Assembly: GCA_017615495.1 (NCBI GenBank)
Contig: JAGAAA010000097.1
Location: forward strand, 1-8,268
Source of the DNA: Clostridia bacterium
GTDB lineage: Bacteria > Bacillota > Clostridia > Christensenellales > CAG-1252
Reading direction: 5' to 3'
Length of the DNA: 8,268 bases
A program made the position numbers and the translations under genes. Numbering within the stretch: the first letter of the stretch is position 1; every line of letters starts with the position of its first letter. Below the pieces are notes generated by a model, which saw nothing but the letters and a program-made list of their open reading frames with translations, made no database searches and was not told the DNA's origin. Below are positions 5,994 to 8,268 of this stretch, one piece after another.

Positions 5994-6020
5994 ATGAAGA
6001 AAAGGGTATGGCTTTTTTAG
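5994..6020 (+). other. Broken start of the lipoprotein signal peptide (frameshift at T6)
   Basis: The ATG with the good ribosome binding site reads M-K-K-R-V-W-L-F and then TAG. The T6 run is 6013-6018. A -1 slip on TTT before the TAG, or one extra T, joins this to the long frame and gives MKKRVWLFLVVV..., a canonical lipoprotein signal peptide. An extra A in the A4 run (6000-6003) would also restore the frame as MKKKGMAFLV.... As written, the charged n-region and the lipobox are in different frames. Confidence 0.75.
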
Positions 6021-8268
6021 TGGTCGTAATCTCCGTCTTGTGCATGGTGGCGTTTGCCGCTTGCGGCAACAAGGAAACCGAGGAGGGGGCGGGCTCCGCT
6101 TCGATCTCCGCGGATTACGATTACACGTTGATCGAAAGCAAAGTCAACGAACTTGCGGGGGCTGACGGTATTTTTGTCAAATTGCACGTGCAGACCGCCG
6201 CGACCGGGGAACAGAGCCACAGTTTTGACGTGGCGCTGGGCATCAAAAACAACGTTTACTACTATCTCACCGAGGAGGACGAATATTACTTTGACTTCTC
6301 CAACGAAAACTATTACGTTTCGTACAGCAAGGAAGACGGCGTTTGGACCAAAGAGGTAGGCAACTACAACGCGTACGTCACCAAGGCGATGGCGGAGCAG
6401 ATGGCAAAGGCGGCTTCCGCCGGCATCATCGGCTATATGGGCTGGTATTCTTCCTTAAGCGGCGGCGCCACCAAGAGCACGGCCACCGTGGCGGGGCGCA
6501 ACTGCGACAAATACACCTTGAAGGACATCGCGATTTCCGCTTCGTATTCGTTGGAAGTTTGCATCGATAAGGCGACGGGCATTTGCTTGAAGTACGCCGC
6601 AACCGGCGCGGTGCAGGGTGAAAGCGCAAGCGTCAGCATCGAATGCACCGAGTTCAACACCTCCTACACGCCCGTCCTTCCCACCGTGAACGGCGGAAAC
6701 AACAGCCAAGGTTCCGGCAACGGCAACAACCAAGGGAATAATCAAGGCTCCGGGGAGAGCGGCAACAACCAAGGCAGCGGAGAAGGTGGCAACAACCAAG
6801 GCTCCGGTCAGGGCGGCAATACCCAGGGGAACGGTGAACAAGGCTCCGGTCAGGGCGGCAATACCCAAGGGAGCGGTGAACAGGGCTCCGGCGAAGTGAT
6901 CGTCCCCAGCAACTTCTCCGGCAAAAAGCTCAACGTTACCAACGTCAACGTCCAAACGATGAGTGACGCCCACCGCCAAGAGGCGCAAGCGTTGTTTAAC
7001 GGCGCGTATGCGGCGCTGTTTTCGGACGCTTCGTTTGAACTTGTTAACAACGAGGGCATTTTGTTCGGAACTTTCACCGTGCCGGACAACGGCACCGTAG
7101 CGCAACTTGCCACTTTTAAGAGTTACAACTTTGACGACCAAGAATACTCCTACGACTTCCCCTCCACGTACGACAGCCTTTCGCTCAGCTACGTTGCCGG
7201 GGCGTACATCTTGCATATGCCGGTGCCGGTGGAAAACGGCGTAACCGTGGTGGACGTCGGTTTGACGATGACCGCCTCTACCGAAATGCCGATGCGCTCT
7301 TCCGTCCCCACCGACCCCAACGGCGACAGCTTTGACGCCCGTTACCAAGTGACGCAGGAAAGGTGGAACGATATTTTCACAAACAAAGCGTTGCTGGACA
7401 ACGGCAATTTTACGGTGAATTATAGCAGTACGGCGCAGCTTTCCGTGCCCGGCGTGTTTAAGGTGAGCGGCAACAAGTATTCCGATGCTTGGTCCAACGG
7501 GGAAGTGTACTACGAAAAGACCGGTAACACCCTCGATTCACTTGGTTGCTACGCTTACTCTTATATCTATTCCAGCAACGGTAGTTGGACTTCGCTGCCG
7601 GCATCGTACGGCTACGTCTTCTTTGATCAATGGCTCGGCACTTTCCCCGCGCCCTTCCTCAACAGGGCGAATTACGCGTCGTCTTTCCACTATTATTACA
7701 TAAATGAATTCCGCTTTACCCCCGAAGGGGAGTCGCAACAACGCGTCATCACAAACTTTAGGGTTTATTTCTCAAACGGCAATCCCACCAAGATCGAGTT
7801 CCAAGAAATGGGCGCGAGCTACACCTTCCTCTTTTCCGCATACGGTGAAACGACCGTGACCCTTCCTACGGAGAGCGGCGGTCAGGGCGGAAGCCAAGGC
7901 AGCGGCGACCCCTCCGATCTCGACCAATACTGTACGGCGCTTGAAAACAAGGTGTTGGTCTTTAACAGAGTGACCAACGGCGGCGGGTTGACCAGCGGCG
8001 AAATGACGCTTGCAAGCGCGGCTTATCAAAACGCCCAAGTACGAGTGTTTGACGATGATACGGTCGAGATCTATTTTGATAAGCTTTTCGACTATAACGA
8101 AAACTATGACGTTGTGACGATGTGGTACGGCGCGTTGTCCTTCAATATGTACATGGCAAACAACGGGAATCCTTACGTAAAAGGAAACGTTGTGCTTAGC
8201 GCCATCGTCGAGGATGGGTACGTCGATGATGAGCCGGATGAGTCGATATACGTCAGATGGTATATCAA
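6008..8268 (+). CDS. Large multi-domain surface lipoprotein, 3' partial, N-terminus frameshifted
   Basis: Open from ATG 6008 through the right edge, 753 complete codons without a stop. Counting that Met as 1: hydrophobic stretch 3-18 and lipobox FAAC with the lipid-accepting Cys at C19, so the protein should be anchored on the outer face of the membrane. Domain 1 (about 30-227) is a mixed beta domain rich in Tyr and acidic residues. A low-complexity linker (228-296) is built from GNNQGSG/GGNTQGSG units. Domain 2 (about 297-440) has a lipocalin-like look (KLNVTNVNV ... FSDASFELV). Domain 3 (about 446-622) starts VTQERWNDIF and is Tyr-rich beta. A short GGQGGSQGSG linker (623-633) leads to domain 4, which is cut by the window edge. 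No catalytic motif was recognised. The order suggests several ligand- or wall-facing modules on flexible tethers. The best ribosome binding site serves an ATG at 5994 in another frame. No family or function can be named with confidence. Confidence 0.82.
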   Translation, partial: MAFLVVVISVLCMVAFAACGNKETEEGAGSASISADYDYTLIESKVNELAGADGIFVKLHVQTAATGEQSHSFDVALGIKNNVYYYLTEEDEYYFDFSNENYYVSYSKEDGVWTKEVGNYNAYVTKAMAEQMAKAASAGIIGYMGWYSSLSGGATKSTATVAGRNCDKYTLKDIAISASYSLEVCIDKATGICLKYAATGAVQGESASVSIECTEFNTSYTPVLPTVNGGNNSQGSGNGNNQGNNQGSGESGNNQGSGEGGNNQGSGQGGNTQGNGEQGSGQGGNTQGSGEQGSGEVIVPSNFSGKKLNVTNVNVQTMSDAHRQEAQALFNGAYAALFSDASFELVNNEGILFGTFTVPDNGTVAQLATFKSYNFDDQEYSYDFPSTYDSLSLSYVAGAYILHMPVPVENGVTVVDVGLTMTASTEMPMRSSVPTDPNGDSFDARYQVTQERWNDIFTNKALLDNGNFTVNYSSTAQLSVPGVFKVSGNKYSDAWSNGEVYYEKTGNTLDSLGCYAYSYIYSSNGSWTSLPASYGYVFFDQWLGTFPAPFLNRANYASSFHYYYINEFRFTPEGESQQRVITNFRVYFSNGNPTKIEFQEMGASYTFLFSAYGETTVTLPTESGGQGGSQGSGDPSDLDQYCTALENKVLVFNRVTNGGGLTSGEMTLASAAYQNAQVRVFDDDTVEIYFDKLFDYNENYDVVTMWYGALSFNMYMANNGNPYVKGNVVLSAIVEDGYVDDEPDESIYVRWYI
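6689..6895 (+). repeat. Gly/Asn/Gln/Ser linker repeats inside the lipoprotein gene
   Basis: Degenerate in-frame repeats encode units such as GNNQGSG and GGNTQGSG. The clearest is a 42-bp (14-codon) pair, 6799-6840 and 6841-6882, differing at two positions, followed by the start of a third copy. The 14-base GGCAACAACCAAGG occurs at 6722, 6761 and 6788. All spacings are multiples of three, so gain or loss of units keeps the frame and changes only tether length. Confidence 0.85.

Noticed and set aside
6011..6020. Classic two-tRNA slippery heptamer (U UUU UUA) for programmed -1 frameshifting
   Set aside because: The letters occur but not in the right phase: the zero-frame codons are CUU UUU UAG. 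Only single-tRNA slippage before the stop is possible, and no obvious downstream stimulatory stem was seen.
6455..7348. 297-codon minus-strand open frame opposite the lipoprotein gene
   Set aside because: It is antisense to the linker and domain 2. Its Ala/Val/Gly repeats mirror the linker repeats of the real gene.
1..8268. Defence island, prophage, transposon or CRISPR
   Set aside because: No nuclease, integrase, transposase, terminal repeats or spaced repeat array was found. All repeats seen are coding linkers or short promoter-proximal elements.

Overview
The window looks like a chromosomal segment of a Gram-positive, low-to-moderate GC anaerobe of the Clostridia (Bacillota), probably an uncultured gut lineage. 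The grounds are two lipoproteins with Cys-containing lipoprotein signal peptides, AGGAG-type ribosome binding sites, U-tract intrinsic terminators and extended -10 promoters. The lineage assignment is inference. No tRNA, rRNA, CRISPR array, transposase or phage gene was seen, and no gene-free stretch exceeds about 220 bases.

Layout. (1) At the left edge is the C-terminal part of a plus-strand metal-dependent phosphodiesterase/phosphatase of the alkaline phosphatase superfamily (2-499). A bidirectional terminator (512-544) separates it from a convergent minus-strand pair. (2) That pair runs right to left: a 564-residue putative alpha/alpha-toroid carbohydrate-active protein (3106-1412), then a secreted GH16 beta-glucanase lipoprotein (1400-555), 11 bp apart and probably one operon. 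(3) Transcribed divergently from a shared 149-bp intergenic region is a GH130 mannoside phosphorylase-like enzyme (3256-4272), followed by its own terminator. The three genes form a small glycan-utilisation locus: an extracellular endo-acting enzyme, a cytoplasmic toroid enzyme and a cytoplasmic phosphorylase. No sugar transporter or dedicated sugar regulator lies in the window. (4) Next is a membrane-bound LuxR-type regulator with about 12 predicted transmembrane segments and a C-terminal HTH (4493-5872). (5) It is followed by a very large multi-domain lipoprotein with Gly/Asn/Gln/Ser linkers that runs off the right edge (6008 to beyond 8268). This long reading frame has no stop within the window.

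The most unusual part is 5873-6020, between the regulator and the big lipoprotein. It holds a perfect tandem 11-bp repeat next to a consensus TTGACA, a TATAAT box at an abnormally short spacing, a strong terminator-like hairpin whose left arm overlaps the predicted transcription start, a good ribosome binding site, and a reading frame that is broken at a T6 homopolymer inside the signal peptide. Together these suggest a tightly controlled, possibly slippage-switched surface lipoprotein. A simple one-base sequencing or assembly error must be excluded first. A second unusual point is the toroid gene, whose extended -10 box lies so close to its best ATG that its mRNA should be leaderless.
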